A DNA stretch of 64,000 bases from Schistosoma haematobium (lineage: Eukaryota > Platyhelminthes > Trematoda > Strigeidida > Schistosomatidae), in NCBI RefSeq assembly GCF_000699445.3, contig NC_067195.1, forward strand, positions 10,840,287 to 10,904,286. Direction: 5' to 3'. Below the pieces are notes generated by a model, which did not search any database, was not told where the DNA came from, and was given only the letters and a program-made list of their open reading frames with translations. The position numbers and the translations under genes were made by a program. Below are positions 30,764 through 45,508 of this stretch, piece by piece (positions within the stretch are counted from its first letter, which is position 1; every line of letters starts with the position of its first letter).

Positions 30764-32870
30764 TGTAGTGACTCACGTTTATCACGAGAACACGACTGGT
30801 TTAATAAAAACAATTATTATTATAACCAACTGTACCAGTGTTTGTTTTAACGTGCTTTTGTTTGACTGTGCTAATGACAGCTATTTTGTGCTTCCGTTCT
30901 TTTACACACACTTCGATTGTAACTTCGCGCGAATTCGGTTACGTTCTGTAACCAAGCTTGTATCCTGGCACGATCTCGGTATCCTTTCGATGCCACGAGA
31001 TCGCCAGCAAATACATATCTCGATTTGGTCCATTAATTGCCTTCTGGTATTTGGCTTCTCGGGGATTTTATGGAGTCATTTGGAACGAGCTTCTTACGCC
31101 TTCTGATCTATTTGGCACGTGTTTCTTGGTAGCGGTGTTCATAGTTAATCTCAACTCGACGCCACGCTACAATTGGTGATCCCAAAGTTTGGGACACGCG
31201 ACAATTGGTGACCCGTATTTTGGAACACGCCTCTGCTTCTGGTCAAATCTTCCAAAGAAGCCAATTCGGTGAGTCTATGATTTATCTATCCACGTCTGTC
31301 GTATATTTTCATATTTAATATATAATATACTCGACATGACGGATAACGATAAGAATAGTATTAATATAATAGACTCCCATTTATGTGTACCGAACTCTTG
31401 TTACTTTTTATTCGCGTGACGATGAATTCCACGCTTTATTCGAGAAATTTTCCCCTATTATTTATTCTCCTCGCTGACCCGGCTGCTTGGTACGGAATGC
31501 ATTCGCATACGCATTAACGTCTACCTCCCAGCATCAAATGGTTAAGTTGAACGGTTTCATTGCCAACTTAAAAGTGCTCTACGAGCACACGAGAACGACA
31601 ACTGGTATGAAACCTTATCGCTCGTCCCCTTAGGTATTCGAACGAGCTTGAAGGCAGATATACAATGTTCCGCCGCTGAACTGGTATACGGCACGACATT
31701 GCGTCTGCCCGGAGAATTCACACCACGGAGCAGACCTAATTTCGGTAAATCAGACTACGTCCATCGACTGTCTGCATTTATGCGAACGCTGTCTCCGGTG
31801 TCAACTCGAATACAACATCGACAGGTCGCTCTCTCTCGAGAGTTATCTACCTGTTCACATGTCTTTGTACGAGTAGATTCGGTACGCAAACCTTTGCAAC
31901 AACCTTACGAAGGCCCTTTTCGCGTGATCGCTCGTCACGAAAAGACCTTCAAGGTTGATCGACACGGCCGCGTCGAGATCGTCAGCATTGATCGTCTCAA
32001 ACCAGCACACGTCGATGACTGTGCCCTATCTGATAACCTGAGATTCAATGCTAGACCAAGCAAACCTACTAGCGGGATCCTCAAACCATCTTCAGGTCCC
32101 ACGCTAGATACACCTGAGACCTCACTCTCACGTCCCAGTCAACAGCACGCGTCATCTGCACCGTCTACGGACGAGACGACAGTCTCACGTCCAGATCAGC
32201 AGACCACGCCGCCCTTGACTTCGGATGAGATTGCAGGCTCACGCGACGCGAACGAGACTGCCGTCTCACGTTCCGGTCGCCGAGTACGTTTACCCGTACG
32301 CTTCCTCGACTAGTCGCACAGTCGACAACCGATACGGTGTAGGAATATTCCTATGCTACTTGCATGCTACACTCTTCTCTTTTTTGATTCTCTTTTTGTT
32401 TCCTGAGCCCACGCCTTCGACCATCTCCGTTTGGTTCCGTCGACTTCAGTCAACTTTGGCGAAAGCTGGATTGGCCACCCACGCTCTTGTCAACGCACTC
32501 AGTCGATATATTGGTTTCGAATGCTTGGCATACGCTTGGTCTCGAACTTGATCGTTATGGTCGCTTCTGGTTCATCGGCTCAACGTGGTTTCGTCCTACG
32601 TCTGCAGCGTTTCTGGTGCGCACTCCTACGAACGCCCTCTTCAGATTCTGGATACAAACCACTCTGGTGTAGCATGCCAACTCAATCAATAAATACAACA
32701 CATCGCTCCTGGTACCGTTCTCCGAAAACGACCTTCGTTGGCAACTCGACGATTAACGATCGCTTTCCTGTTCGCCAATTCTTCCGTCCTACAATCGCTC
32801 GTCAGCCGATCAGTCCCACGATTCAAACCGCTATTTATCGAAAGTGTAAACCCTTTCTAGCGGGGGCTCC
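30764..32870 (+). mobile_element. array unit 2 (2,107 bp)
   Basis: LTR 30764-31171; integrase tail frame 31648-32313. Differs from unit 1 by TTTCCCCTATT (four C) and CACGCTAG. Shares its marker profile with unit 13. Confidence 0.93.
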
Positions 32871-34979
32871 TGTAGTGACTCACGTTTATCACGAGAACAC
32901 GACTGGTTTAATAAAAACAATTATTATTATAACCAACTGTACCAGTGTTTGTTTTAACGTGCTTTTGTTTGACTGTGCTAATGACAGCTATTTTGTGCTT
33001 CCGTTCTTTTTACACACACTTCGATTGTAACTTCGCGCGAATTCGGTTACGTTCTGTAACCAAGCTTGTATCCTGGCACGATCTCGGTATCCTTTCGATG
33101 CCACGAGATCGCCAGCAAATACATATCTCGATTTGGTCCATTAATTGCCTTCTGGTATTTGGCTTCTCGGGGATTTTATGGAGTCATTTGGAACGAGCTT
33201 CTTACGCCTTCTGATCTATTTGGCACGTGTTTCTTGGTAGCGGTGTTCATAGTTAATCTCAACTCGACGCCACGCTACAATTGGTGATCCCAAAGTTTGG
33301 GACACGCGACAATTGGTGACCCGTATTTTGGAACACGCCTCTGCTTCTGGTCAAATCTTCCAAAGAAGCCAATTCGGTGAGTCTATGATTTATCTATCCA
33401 CGTCTGTCGTATATTTTCATATTTAATATATAATATACTCGACATGACGGATAACGATAAGAATAGTATTAATATAATAGACTCCCATTTATGTGTACCG
33501 AACTCTTGTTACTTTTTATTCGCGTGACGATGAATTCCACGCTTTATTCGAGAAATTTTCCCCTATTATTTATTCTCCTCGCTGACCCGGCTGCTTGGTA
33601 CGGAATGCATTCGCATACGCATTAACGTCTACCTCCCAGCATCAAATGGTTAAGTTGAACGGTTTCATTGCCAACTTAAAAGTGCTCTACGAGCACACGA
33701 GAACGACAACTGGTATGAAACCTTATCGCTCGTCCCCTTAGGTATTCGAACGAGCTTGAAGGCAGATATACAATGTTCCGCCGCTGAACTGGTATACGGC
33801 ACGACATTGCGTCTGCCCGGAGAATTCACACCACGGAGCAGACCTAATTTCGGTAAATCAGACTACGTCCATCGACTGTCTGCATTTATGCGAACGCTGT
33901 CTCCGGTGTCAACTCGAATACAACATCGACAGGTCGCTCTCTCTCGAGAGTTATCTACCTGTTCACATGTCTTTGTACGAGTAGATTCGGTACGCAAACC
34001 TTTGCAACAACCTTACGAAGGCCCTTTTCGCGTGATCGCTCGTCACGAAAAGACCTTCAAGGTTGATCGACACGGCCGCGTCGAGATCGTCAGCATTGAT
34101 CGTCTCAAACCAGCACACGTCGATGACTGTGCCCTATCTGATAACCTGAGATTCAATGCTAGACCAAGCAAACCTACTAGCGGGATCCTCAAACCATCTT
34201 CAGGTCCCACACTAGATACACCTGAGACCTCACTCTCACGTCCCAGTCAACAGCACGCGTCATCTGCACCGTCTACGGACGAGACGACAGTCTCACGTCC
34301 AGATCAGCAGACCACGCCGCCCTTGACTTCGGATGAGATTGCAGGCTCACGCGACGCGAACGAGACTGCCGTCTCACGTTCCGGTCGCCGAGTACGTTTA
34401 CCCGTACGCTTCCTCGACTAGTCGCACAGTCGACAACCGATACGGTGTAGGAATATTCCTATGCTACTTGCATGCTACACTCTTCTCTTTTTTTGATTCT
34501 CTTTTTGTTTCCTGAGCCCACGCCTTCGACCATCTCCGTTTGGTTCCGTCGACTTCAGTCAACTTTGGCGAAAGCTGGATTGGCCACCCACGCTCTTGTC
34601 AACGCACTCAGTCGATATATTGGTTTCGAATGCTTGGCATACGCTTGGTCTCGAACTTGATCGTTATGGTCGCTTCTGGTTCATCGGCTCAACGTGGTTT
34701 CGTCCTACGTCTGCAGCGTTTCTGGTGCGCACTCCTACGAACGCCCTCTTCAGATTCTGGATACAAACCACTCTGGTGTAGCATGCCAACTCAATCAATA
34801 AATACAACACATCGCTCCTGGTACCGTTCTCCGAAAACGACCTTCGTTGGCAACTCGACGATTAACGATCGCTTTCCTGTTCGCCAATTCTTCCGTCCTA
34901 CAATCGCTCGTCAGCCGATCAGTCCCACGATTCAAACCGCTATTTATCGAAAGTGTAAACCCTTTCTAGCGGGGGCTCC
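32871..34979 (+). mobile_element. array unit 3 (2,109 bp)
   Basis: LTR 32871-33279 has one extra T (TTCTTTTTACAC, 409 bp); integrase tail frame 33756-34421. Markers: four C, CACACTAG, T7 run. The same profile occurs in units 14 and 15 at the far end of the array. Confidence 0.93.
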
Positions 34980-37085
34980 TGTAGTGACTCACGTTTATCA
35001 CGAGAACACGACTGGTTTAATAAAAACAATTATTATTATAACCAACTGTACCAGTGTTTGTTTTAACGTGCTTTTGTTTGACTGTGCTAATGACAGCTAT
35101 TTTGTGCTTCCGTTCTTTTACACACACTTCGATTGTAACTTCGCGCGAATTCGGTTACGTTCTGTAACCAAGCTTGTATCCTGGCACGATCTCGGTATCC
35201 TTTCGATGCCACGAGATCGCCAGCAAATACATATCTCGATTTGGTCCATTAATTGCCTTCTGGTATTTGGCTTCTCGGGGATTTTATGGAGTCATTTGGA
35301 ACGAGCTTCTTACGCCTTCTGATCTATTTGGCACGTGTTTCTTGGTAGCGGTGTTCATAGTTAATCTCAACTCGACGCCACGCTACAATTGGTGATCCCA
35401 AAGTTTGGGACACGCGACAATTGGTGACCCGTATTTTGGAACACGCCTCTGCTTCTGGTCAAATCTTCCAAAGAAGCCAATTCGGTGAGTCTATGATTTA
35501 TCTATCCACGTCTGTCGTATATTTTCATATTTAATATATAATATACTCGACATGACGGATAACGATAAGAATAGTATTAATATAATAGACTCCCATTTAT
35601 GTGTACCGAACTCTTGTTACTTTTTATTCGCGTGACGATGAATTCCACGCTTTATTCGAGAAATTTTCCCTATTATTTATTCTCCTCGCTGACCCGGCTG
35701 CTTGGTACGGAATGCATTCGCATACGCATTAACGTCTACCTCCCAGCATCAAATGGTTAAGTTGAACGGTTTCATTGCCAACTTAAAAGTGCTCTACGAG
35801 CACACGAGAACGACAACTGGTATGAAACCTTATCGCTCGTCCCCTTAGGTATTCGAACGAGCTTGAAGGCAGATATACAATGTTCCGCCGCTGAACTGGT
35901 ATACGGCACGACATTGCGTCTGCCCGGAGAATTCACACCACGGAGCAGACCTAATTTCGGTAAATCAGACTACGTCCATCGACTGTCTGCATTTATGCGA
36001 ACGCTGTCTCCGGTGTCAACTCGAATACAACATCGACAGGTCGCTCTCTCTCGAGAGTTATCTACCTGTTCACATGTCTTTGTACGAGTAGATTCGGTAC
36101 GCAAACCTTTGCAACAACCTTACGAAGGCCCTTTTCGCGTGATCGCTCGTCACGAAAAGACCTTCAAGGTTGATCGACACGGCCGCGTCGAGATCGTCAG
36201 CATTGATCGTCTCAAACCAGCACACGTCGATGACTGTGCCCTATCTGATAACCTGAGATTCAATGCTAGACCAAGCAAACCTACTAGCGGGATCCTCAAA
36301 CCATCTTCAGGTCCCACACTAGATACACCTGAGACCTCACTCTCACGTCCCAGTCAACAGCACGCGTCATCTGCACCGTCTACGGACGAGACGACAGTCT
36401 CACGTCCAGATCAGCAGACCACGCCGCCCTTGACTTCGGATGAGATTGCAGGCTCACGCGACGCGAACGAGACTGCCGTCTCACGTTCCGGTCGCCGAGT
36501 ACGTTTACCCGTACGCTTCCTCGACTAGTCGCACAGTCGACAACCGATACGGTGTAGGAATATTCCTATGCTACTTGCATGCTACACTCTTCTCTTTTTT
36601 GATTCTCTTTTTGTTTCCTGAGCCCACGCCTTCGACCATCTCCGTTTGGTTCCGTCGACTTCAGTCAACTTTGGCGAAAGCTGGATTGGCCACCCACGCT
36701 CTTGTCAACGCACTCAGTCGATATATTGGTTTCGAATGCTTGGCATACGCTTGGTCTCGAACTTGATCGTTATGGTCGCTTCTGGTTCATCGGCTCAACG
36801 TGGTTTCGTCCTACGTCTGCAGCGTTTCTGGTGCGCACTCCTACGAACGCCCTCTTCAGATTCTGGATACAAACCACTCTGGTGTAGCATGCCAACTCAA
36901 GCAATAAATACAACACATCGCTCCTGGTACCGTTCTCCGAAAACGACCTTCGTTGGCAACTCGACGATTAACGATCGCTTTCCTGTTCGCCAATTCTTCC
37001 GTCCTACAATCGCTCGTCAGCCGATCAGTCCCACGATTCAAACCGCTATTTATCGAAAGTGTAAACCCTTTCTAGCGGGGGCTCC
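34980..37085 (+). mobile_element. array unit 4 (2,106 bp)
   Basis: LTR 34980-35387; integrase tail frame 35863-36528. Markers as unit 1 except TCAAGCAATAA, the first of the central-block variants to appear. Confidence 0.93.
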
Positions 37086-39191
37086 TGTAGTGACTCACGT
37101 TTATCACGAGAACACGACTGGTTTAATAAAAACAATTATTATTATAACCAACTGTACCAGTGTTTGTTTTAACGTGCTTTTGTTTGACTGTGCTAATGAC
37201 AGCTATTTTGTGCTTCCGTTCTTTTACACACACTTCGATTGTAACTTCGCGCGAATTCGGTTACGTTCTGTAACCAAGCTTGTATCCTGGCACGATCTCG
37301 GTATCCTTTCGATGCCACGAGATCGCCAGCAAATACATATCTCGATTTGGTCCATTAATTGCCTTCTGGTATTTGGCTTCTCGGGGATTTTATGGAGTCA
37401 TTTGGAACGAGCTTCTTACGCCTTCTGATCTATTTGGCACGTGTTTCTTGGTAGCGGTGTTCATAGTTAATCTCAACTCGACGCCACGCTACAATTGGTG
37501 ATCCCAAAGTTTGGGACACGCGACAATTGGTGACCCGTATTTTGGAACACGCCTCTGCTTCTGGTCAAATCTTCCAAAGAAGCCAATTCGGTGAGTCTAT
37601 GATTTATCTATCCACGTCTGTCGTATATTTTCATATTTAATATATAATATACTCGACATGACGGATAACGATAAGAATAGTATTAATATAATAGACTCCC
37701 ATTTATGTGTACCGAACTCTTGTTACTTTTTATTCGCGTGACGATGAATTCCACGCTTTATTCGAGAAATTTTCCCTATTATTTATTCTCCTCGCTGACC
37801 CGGCTGCTTGGTACGGAATGCATTCGCATACGCATTAACGTCTACCTCCCAGCATCAAATGGTTAAGTTGAACGGTTTCATTGCCAACTTAAAAGTGCTC
37901 TACGAGCACACGAGAACGACAACTGGTATGAAACCTTATCGCTCGTCCCCTTAGGTATTCGAACGAGCTTGAAGGCAGATATACAATGTTCCGCCGCTGA
38001 ACTGGTATACGGCACGACATTGCGTCTGCCCGGAGAATTCACACCACGGAGCAGACCTAATTTCGGTAAATCAGACTACGTCCATCGACTGTCTGCATTT
38101 ATGCGAACGCTGTCTCCGGTGTCAACTCGAATACAACATCGACAGGTCGCTCTCTCTCGAGAGTTATCTACCTGTTCACATGTCTTTGTACGAGTAGATT
38201 CGGTACGCAAACCTTTGCAACAACCTTACGAAGGCCCTTTTCGCGTGATCGCTCGTCACGAAAAGACCTTCAAGGTTGATCGACACGGCCGCGTCGAGAT
38301 CGTCAGCATTGATCGTCTCAAACCAGCACACGTCGATGACTGTGCCCTATCTGATAACCTGAGATTCAATGCTAGACCAAGCAAACCTACTAGCGGGATC
38401 CTCAAACAATCTTCAGGTCCCACGCTAGATACACCTGAGACCTCACTCTCACGTCCCAGTCAACAGCACGCGTCATCTGCACCGTCTACGGACGAGACGA
38501 CAGTCTCACGTCCAGATCAGCAGACCACGCCGCCCTTGACTTCGGATGAGATTGCAGGCTCACGCGACGCGAACGAGACTGCCGTCTCACGTTCCGGTCG
38601 CCGAGTACGTTTACCCGTACGCTTCCTCGACTAGTCGCACAGTCGACAACCGATACGGTGTAGGAATATTCCTATGCTACTTGCATGCTACACTCTTCTC
38701 TTTTTTGATTCTCTTTTTGTTTCCTGAGCCCACGCCTTCGACCATCTCCGTTTGGTTCCGTCGACTTCAGTCAACTTTGGCGAAAGCTGGATTGGCCACC
38801 CACGCTCTTGTCAACGCACTCAGTCGATATATTGGTTTCGAATGCTTGGCATACGCTTGGTCTCGAACTTGGTCGTTATGGTCGCTTCTGGTTCATCGGC
38901 TCAACGTGGTTTCGTCCTACGTCTGCAGCGTTTCTGGTGCGCACTCCTACGAACGCCCTCTTCAGATTCTGGATACAAACCACTCTGGTGTAGCATGCCA
39001 ACTCAAGCAATAAATACAACACATCGCTCCTGGTACCGTTCTCCGAAAACGACCTTCGTTGGCAACTCGACGATTAACGATCGCTTTCCTGTTCGCCAAT
39101 TCTTCCGTCCTACAATCGCTCGTCAGCCGATCAGTCCCACGATTCAAACCGCTATTTATCGAAAGTGTAAACCCTTTCTAGCGGGGGCTCC
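37086..39191 (+). mobile_element. array unit 5 (2,106 bp)
   Basis: LTR 37086-37493; integrase tail frame 37969-38634. Adds CTTGGTCG and has a private Pro-to-Gln change (CTCAAACAATC, 38401-38411). Still has Cys at the DDCALS site. Confidence 0.93.
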
Positions 39192-41296
39192 TGTAGTGAC
39201 TCACGTTTATCACGAGAACACGACTGGTTTAATAAAAACAATTATTATTATAACCAACTGTACCAGTGTTTGTTTTAACGTGCTTTTGTTTGACTGTGCT
39301 AATGACAGCTATTTTGTGCTTCCGTTCTTTTACACACACTTCGATTGTAACTTCGCGCGAATTCGGTTACGTTCTGTAACCAAGCTTGTATCCTGGCACG
39401 ATCTCGGTATCCTTTCGATGCCACGAGATCGCCAGCAAATACATATCTCGATTTGGTCCATTAATTGCCTTCTGGTATTTGGCTTCTCGGGGATTTTATG
39501 GAGTCATTTGGAACGAGCTTCTTACGCCTTCTGATCTATTTGGCACGTGTTTCTTGGTAGCGGTGTTCATAGTTAATCTCAACTCGACGCCACGCTACAA
39601 TTGGTGATCCCAAAGTTTGGGACACGCGACAATTGGTGACCCGTATTTTGGAACACGCCTCTGCTTCTGGTCAAATCTTCCAAAGAAGCCAATTCGGTGA
39701 GTCTATGATTTATCTATCCACGTCTGTCGTATATTTTCATATTTAATATATAATATACTCGACATGACGGATAACGATAAGAATAGTATTAATATAATAG
39801 ACTCCCATTTATGTGTACCGAACTCTTGTTACTTTTTATTCGCGTGACGATGAATTCCACGCTTTATTCGAGAAATTTTCCCCTATTATTTATTCTCCTC
39901 GCTGACCCGGCTGCTTGGTACGGAATGCATTCGCATACGCATTAACGTCTACCTCCCAGCATCAAATGGTTAAGTTGAACGGTTTCATTGCCAACTTAAA
40001 AGTGCTCTACGAGCACACGAGAACGACAACTGGTATGAAACCTTATCGCTCGTCCCCTTAGGTATTCGAACGAGCTTGAAGGCAGATATACAATGTTCCG
40101 CCGCTGAACTGGTATACGGCACGACATTGCGTCTGCCCGGAGAATTCACACCACGGAGCAGACCTAATTTCGGTAAATCAGACTACGTCCATCGACTGTC
40201 TGCATTTATGCGAACGCTGTCTCCGGTGTCAACTCGAATACAACATCGACAGGTCGCTCTCTCTCGAGAGTTATCTACCTGTTCACATGTCTTTGTACGA
40301 GTAGATTCGGTACGCAAACCTTTGCAACAACCTTACGAAGGCCCTTTTCGCGTGATCGCTCGTCACGAAAAGACCTTCAAGGTTGATCGACACGGCCGCG
40401 TCGAGATCGTCAGCATTGATCGTCTCAAACCAGCACACGTCGATGACAGTGCCCTATCTGATAACCTGAGATTCAATGCTAGACCAAGCAAACCTACTAG
40501 CGGGATCCTCAAACCATCTTCAGGTCCCACGCTAGATACACCTGAGACCTCACTCACGTCCCAGTCAACAGCACGCGTCATCTGCACCGTCTACGGACGA
40601 GACGACAGTCTCACGTCCAGATCAGCAGACCACGCCGCCCTTGACTTCGGATGAGATTGCAGGCTCACGCGACGCGAACGAGACTGCCGTCTCACGTTCC
40701 GGTCGCCGAGTACGTTTACCCGTACGCTTCCTCGACTAGTCGCACAGTCGACAACCGATACGGTGTAGGAATATTCCTATGCTACTTGCATGCTACACTC
40801 TTCTCTTTTTTGATTTTCTTTTTGTTTCCTGAGCCCACGCCTTCGACCATCTCCGTTTGGTTCCGTCGACTTCAGTCAACTTTGGCGAAAGCTGGATTGG
40901 CCACCCACGCTCTTGTCAACGCACTCAGTCGATATATTGGTTTCGAATGCTTGGCATACGCTTGGTCTCGAACTTGGTCGTTATGGTCGCTTCTGGTTCA
41001 TCGGCTCAACGTGGTTTCGTCCTACGTCTGCAGCGTTTCTGGTGCGCACTCCTACGAACGCCCTCTTCAGATTCTGGATACAAACCACTCTGGTGTAGCA
41101 TGCCAACTCAAGCAATAAATACAACACATCGCTCCTGGTACCGTTCTCCGAAAACGACCTTCGTTGGCAACTCGACGATTAACGATCGCTTTCCTGTTCG
41201 CCAATTCTTCCGTCCTACAATCGCTCGTCAGCCGATCAGTCCCACGATTCAAACCGCTATTTATCGAAAGTGTAAACCCTTTCTAGCGGGGGCTCC
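39192..41296 (+). mobile_element. array unit 6 (2,105 bp)
   Basis: LTR 39192-39599. First unit with Ser at the DDSALS site. A 2-bp deletion (CTCACTCACG) shifts the integrase tail, so the frame 40076-40654 ends early at 192 codons. GATTTTC follows the T run. Confidence 0.93.
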
Positions 41297-43403
41297 TGTA
41301 GTGACTCACGTTTATCACGAGAACACGACTGGTTTAATAAAAACAATTATTATTATAACCAACTGTACCAGTGTTTGTTTTAACGTGCTTTTGTTTGACT
41401 GTGCTAATGACAGCTATTTTGTGCTTCCGTTCTTTTACACACACTTCGATTGTAACTTCGCGCGAATTCGGTTACGTTCTGTAACCAAGCTTGTATCCTG
41501 GCACGATCTCGGTATCCTTTCGATGCCACGAGATCGCCAGCAAATACATATCTCGACTTGGTCCATTAATTGCCTTCTGGTATTTGGCTTCTCGGGGATT
41601 TTATGGAGTCATTTGGAACGAGCTTCTTACGCCTTCTGATCTATTTGGCACGTGTTTCTTGGTAGCGGTGTTCATAGTTAATCTCAACTCGACGCCACGC
41701 TACAATTGGTGATCCCAAAGTTTGGGACACGCGACAATTGGTGACCCGTATTTTGGAACACGCCTCTGCTTCTGGTCAAATCTTCCAAAGAAGCCAATTC
41801 GGTGAGTCTATGATTTATCTATCCACGTCTGTCGTATATTTTCATATTTAATATATAATATACTCGACATGACGGATAACGATAAGAATAGTATTAATAT
41901 AATAGACTCCCATTTATGTGTACCGAACTCTTGTTACTTTTTATTCGCGTGACGATGAATTCCACGCTTTATTCGAGAAATTTTCCCCTATTATTTATTC
42001 TCCTCGCTGACCCGGCTGCTTGGTACGGAATGCATTCGCATACGCATTAACGTCTACCTCCCAGCATCAAATGGTTAAGTTGAACGGTTTCATTGCCAAC
42101 TTAAAAGTGCTCTACGAGCACACGAGAACGACAACTGGTATGAAACCTTATCGCTCGTCCCCTTAGGTATTCGAACGAGCTTGAAGGCAGATATACAATG
42201 TTCCGCCGCTGAACTGGTATACGGCACGACATTGCGTCTGCCCGGAGAATTCACACCACGGAGCAGACCTAATTTCGGTAAATCAGACTACGTCCATCGA
42301 CTGTCTGCATTTATGCGAACGCTGTCTCCGGTGTCAACTCGAATACAACATCGACAGGTCGCTCTCTCTCGAGAGTTATCTACCTGTTCACATGTCTTTG
42401 TACGAGTAGATTCGGTACGCAAACCTTTGCAACAACCTTACGAAGGCCCTTTTCGCGTGATCGCTCGTCACGAAAAGACCTTCAAGGTTGATCGACACGG
42501 CCGCGTCGAGATCGTCAGCATTGATCGTCTCAAACCAGCACACGTCGATGACAGTGCCCTATCTGATAACCTGAGATTCAATGCTAGACCAAGCAAACCT
42601 ACTAGCGGGATCCTCAAACCATCTTCAGGTCCCACGCTAGATACACCTGAGACCTCACTCTCACGTCCCAGTCAACAGCACGCGTCATCTGCACCGTCTA
42701 CGGACGAGACGACAGTCTCACGTCCAGATCAGCAGACCACGCCGCCCTTGACTTCGGATGAGATTGCAGGCTCACGCGACGCGAACGAGACTGCCGTCTC
42801 ACGTTCCGGTCGCCGAGTACGTTTACCCGTACGCTTCCTCGACTAGTCGCACAGTCGACAACCGATACGGTGTAGGAATATTCCTATGCTACTTGCATGC
42901 TACACTCTTCTCTTTTTTGATTTTCTTTTTGTTTCCTGAGCCCACGCCTTCGACCATCTCCGTTTGGTTCCGTCGACTTCAGTCAACTTTGGCGAAAGCT
43001 GGATTGGCCACCCACGCTCTTGTCAACGCACTCAGTCGATATATTGGTTTCGAATGCTTGGCATACGCTTGGTCTCGAACTTGGTCGTTATGGTCGCTTC
43101 TGGTTCATCGGCTCAACGTGGTTTCGTCCTACGTCTGCAGCGTTTCTGGTGCGCACTCCTACGAACGCCCTCTTCAGATTCTGGATACAAACCACTCTGG
43201 TGTAGCATGCCAACTCAAGCAATAAATACAACACATCGCTCCTGGTACCGTTCTCCGAAAACGACCTTCGTTGGCAACTCGACGATCAACGATCGCTTTC
43301 CTGTTCGCCAATTCTTCCGTCCTACAATCGCTCGTCAGCCGATCAGTCCCACGATTCAAACCGCTATTTATCGAAAGTGTAAACCCTTTCTAGCGGGGGC
43401 TCC
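41297..43403 (+). mobile_element. array unit 7 (2,107 bp)
   Basis: LTR 41297-41704, first with CTCGACTTGG in place of CTCGATTTGG; integrase tail frame 42181-42846 intact. First unit with GATCAACG. Four C, GATTTTC. Confidence 0.93.
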
Positions 43404-45508
43404 TGTAGTGACTCACGTTTATCACGAGAACACGACTGGTTTAATAAAAACAATTATTATTATAACCAACTGTACCAGTGTTTGTTTTAACGTGCTTTTG
43501 TTTGACTGTGCTAATGACAGCTATTTTGTGCTTCCGTTCTTTTACACACACTTCGATTGTAACTTCGCGCGAATTCGGTTACGTTCTGTAACCAAGCTTG
43601 TATCCTGGCACGATCTCGGTATCCTTTCGATGCCACGAGATCGCCAGCAAATACATATCTCGACTTGGTCCATTAATTGCCTTCTGGTATTTGGCTTCTC
43701 GGGGATTTTATGGAGTCATTTGGAACGAGCTTCTTACGCCTTCTGATCTATTTGGCACGTGTTTCTTGGTAGCGGTGTTCATAGTTAATCTCAACTCGAC
43801 GCCACGCTACAATTGGTGATCCCAAAGTTTGGGACACGCGACAATTGGTGACCCGTATTTTGGAACACGCCTCTGCTTCTGGTCAAATCTTCCAAAGAAG
43901 CCAATTCGGTGAGTCTATGATTTATCTATCCACGTCTGTCGTATATTTTCATATTTAATATATAATATACTCGACATGACGGATAACGATAAGAATAGTA
44001 TTAATATAATAGACTCCCATTTATGTGTACCGAACTCTTGTTACTTTTTATTCGCGTGACGATGAATTCCACGCTTTATTCGAGAAATTTTCCCCTATTA
44101 TTTATTCTCCTCGCTGACCCGGCTGCTTGGTACGGAATGCATTCGCATACGCATTAACGTCTACCTCCCAGCATCAAATGGTTAAGTTGAACGGTTTCAT
44201 TGCCAACTTAAAAGTGCTCTACGAGCACACGAGAACGACAACTGGTATGAAACCTTATCGCTCGTCCCCTTAGGTATTCGAACGAGCTTGAAGGCAGATA
44301 TACAATGTTCCGCCGCTGAACTGGTATACGGCACGACATTGCGTCTGCCCGGAGAATTCACACCACGGAGCAGACCTAATTTCGGTAAATCAGACTACGT
44401 CCATCGACTGTCTGCATTTATGCGAACGCTGTCTCCGGTGTCAACTCGAATACAACATCGACAGGTCGCTCTCTCTCGAGAGTTATCTACCTGTTCACAT
44501 GTCTTTGTACGAGTAGATTCGGTACGCAAACCTTTGCAACAACCTTACGAAGGCCCTTTTCGCGTGATCGCTCGTCACGAAAAGACCTTCAAGGTTGATC
44601 GACACGGCCGCGTCGAGATCGTCAGCATTGATCGTCTCAAACCAGCACACGTCGATGACAGTGCCCTATCTGATAACCTGAGATTCAATGCTAGACCAAG
44701 CAAACCTACTAGCGGGATCCTCAAACCATCTTCAGGTCCCACGCTAGATACACCTGAGACCTCACTCACGTCCCAGTCAACAGCACGCGTCATCTGCACC
44801 GTCTACGGACGAGACGACAGTCTCACGTCCAGATCAGCAGACCACGCCGCCCTTGACTTCGGATGAGATTGCAGGCTCACGCGACGCGAACGAGACTGCC
44901 GTCTCACGTTCCGGTCGCCGAGTACGTTTACCCGTACGCTTCCTCGACTAGTCGCACAGTCGACAACCGATACGGTGTAGGAATATTCCTATGCTACTTG
45001 CATGCTACACTCTTCTCTTTTTTGATTTTCTTTTTGTTTCCTGAGCCCACGCCTTCGACCATCTCCGTTTGGTTCCGTCGACTTCAGTCAACTTTGGCGA
45101 AAGCTGGATTGGCCACCCACGCTCTTGTCAACGCACTCAGTCGATATATTGGTTTCGAATGCTTGGCATACGCTTGGTCTCGAACTTGGTCGTTATGGTC
45201 GCTTCTGGTTCATCGGCTCAACGTGGTTTCGTCCTACGTCTGCAGCGTTTCTGGTGCGCACTCCTACGAACGCCCTCTTCAGATTCTGGATACAAACCAC
45301 TCTGGTGTAGCATGCCAACTCAAGCAATAAATACAACACATCGCTCCTGGTACCGTTCTCCGAAAACGACCTTCGTTGGCAACTCGACGATCAACGATCG
45401 CTTTCCTGTTCGCCAATTCTTCCGTCCTACAATCGCTCGTCAGCCGATCAGTCCCACGATTCAAACCGCTATTTATCGAAAGTGTAAACCCTTTCTAGCG
45501 GGGGCTCC
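43404..45508 (+). mobile_element. array unit 8 (2,105 bp)
   Basis: LTR 43404-43811. Has the same 2-bp deletion as unit 6, so the frame 44288-44866 ends at 192 codons, together with the GATCAACG and CTCGACTTGG markers of unit 7. Confidence 0.93.

Noticed and set aside
30324..31106. 260-codon frame present in most array units, crossing the 3' noncoding stretch into the LTR
   Set aside because: It starts at a TTG codon, has no recognisable domain, and is cut short by a 1-bp T insertion in several units. It persists only because the units are nearly identical.
30958..31179. 73-codon frame inside every array LTR
   Set aside because: Low-complexity translation of LTR sequence with no family match; retained by repeat identity.
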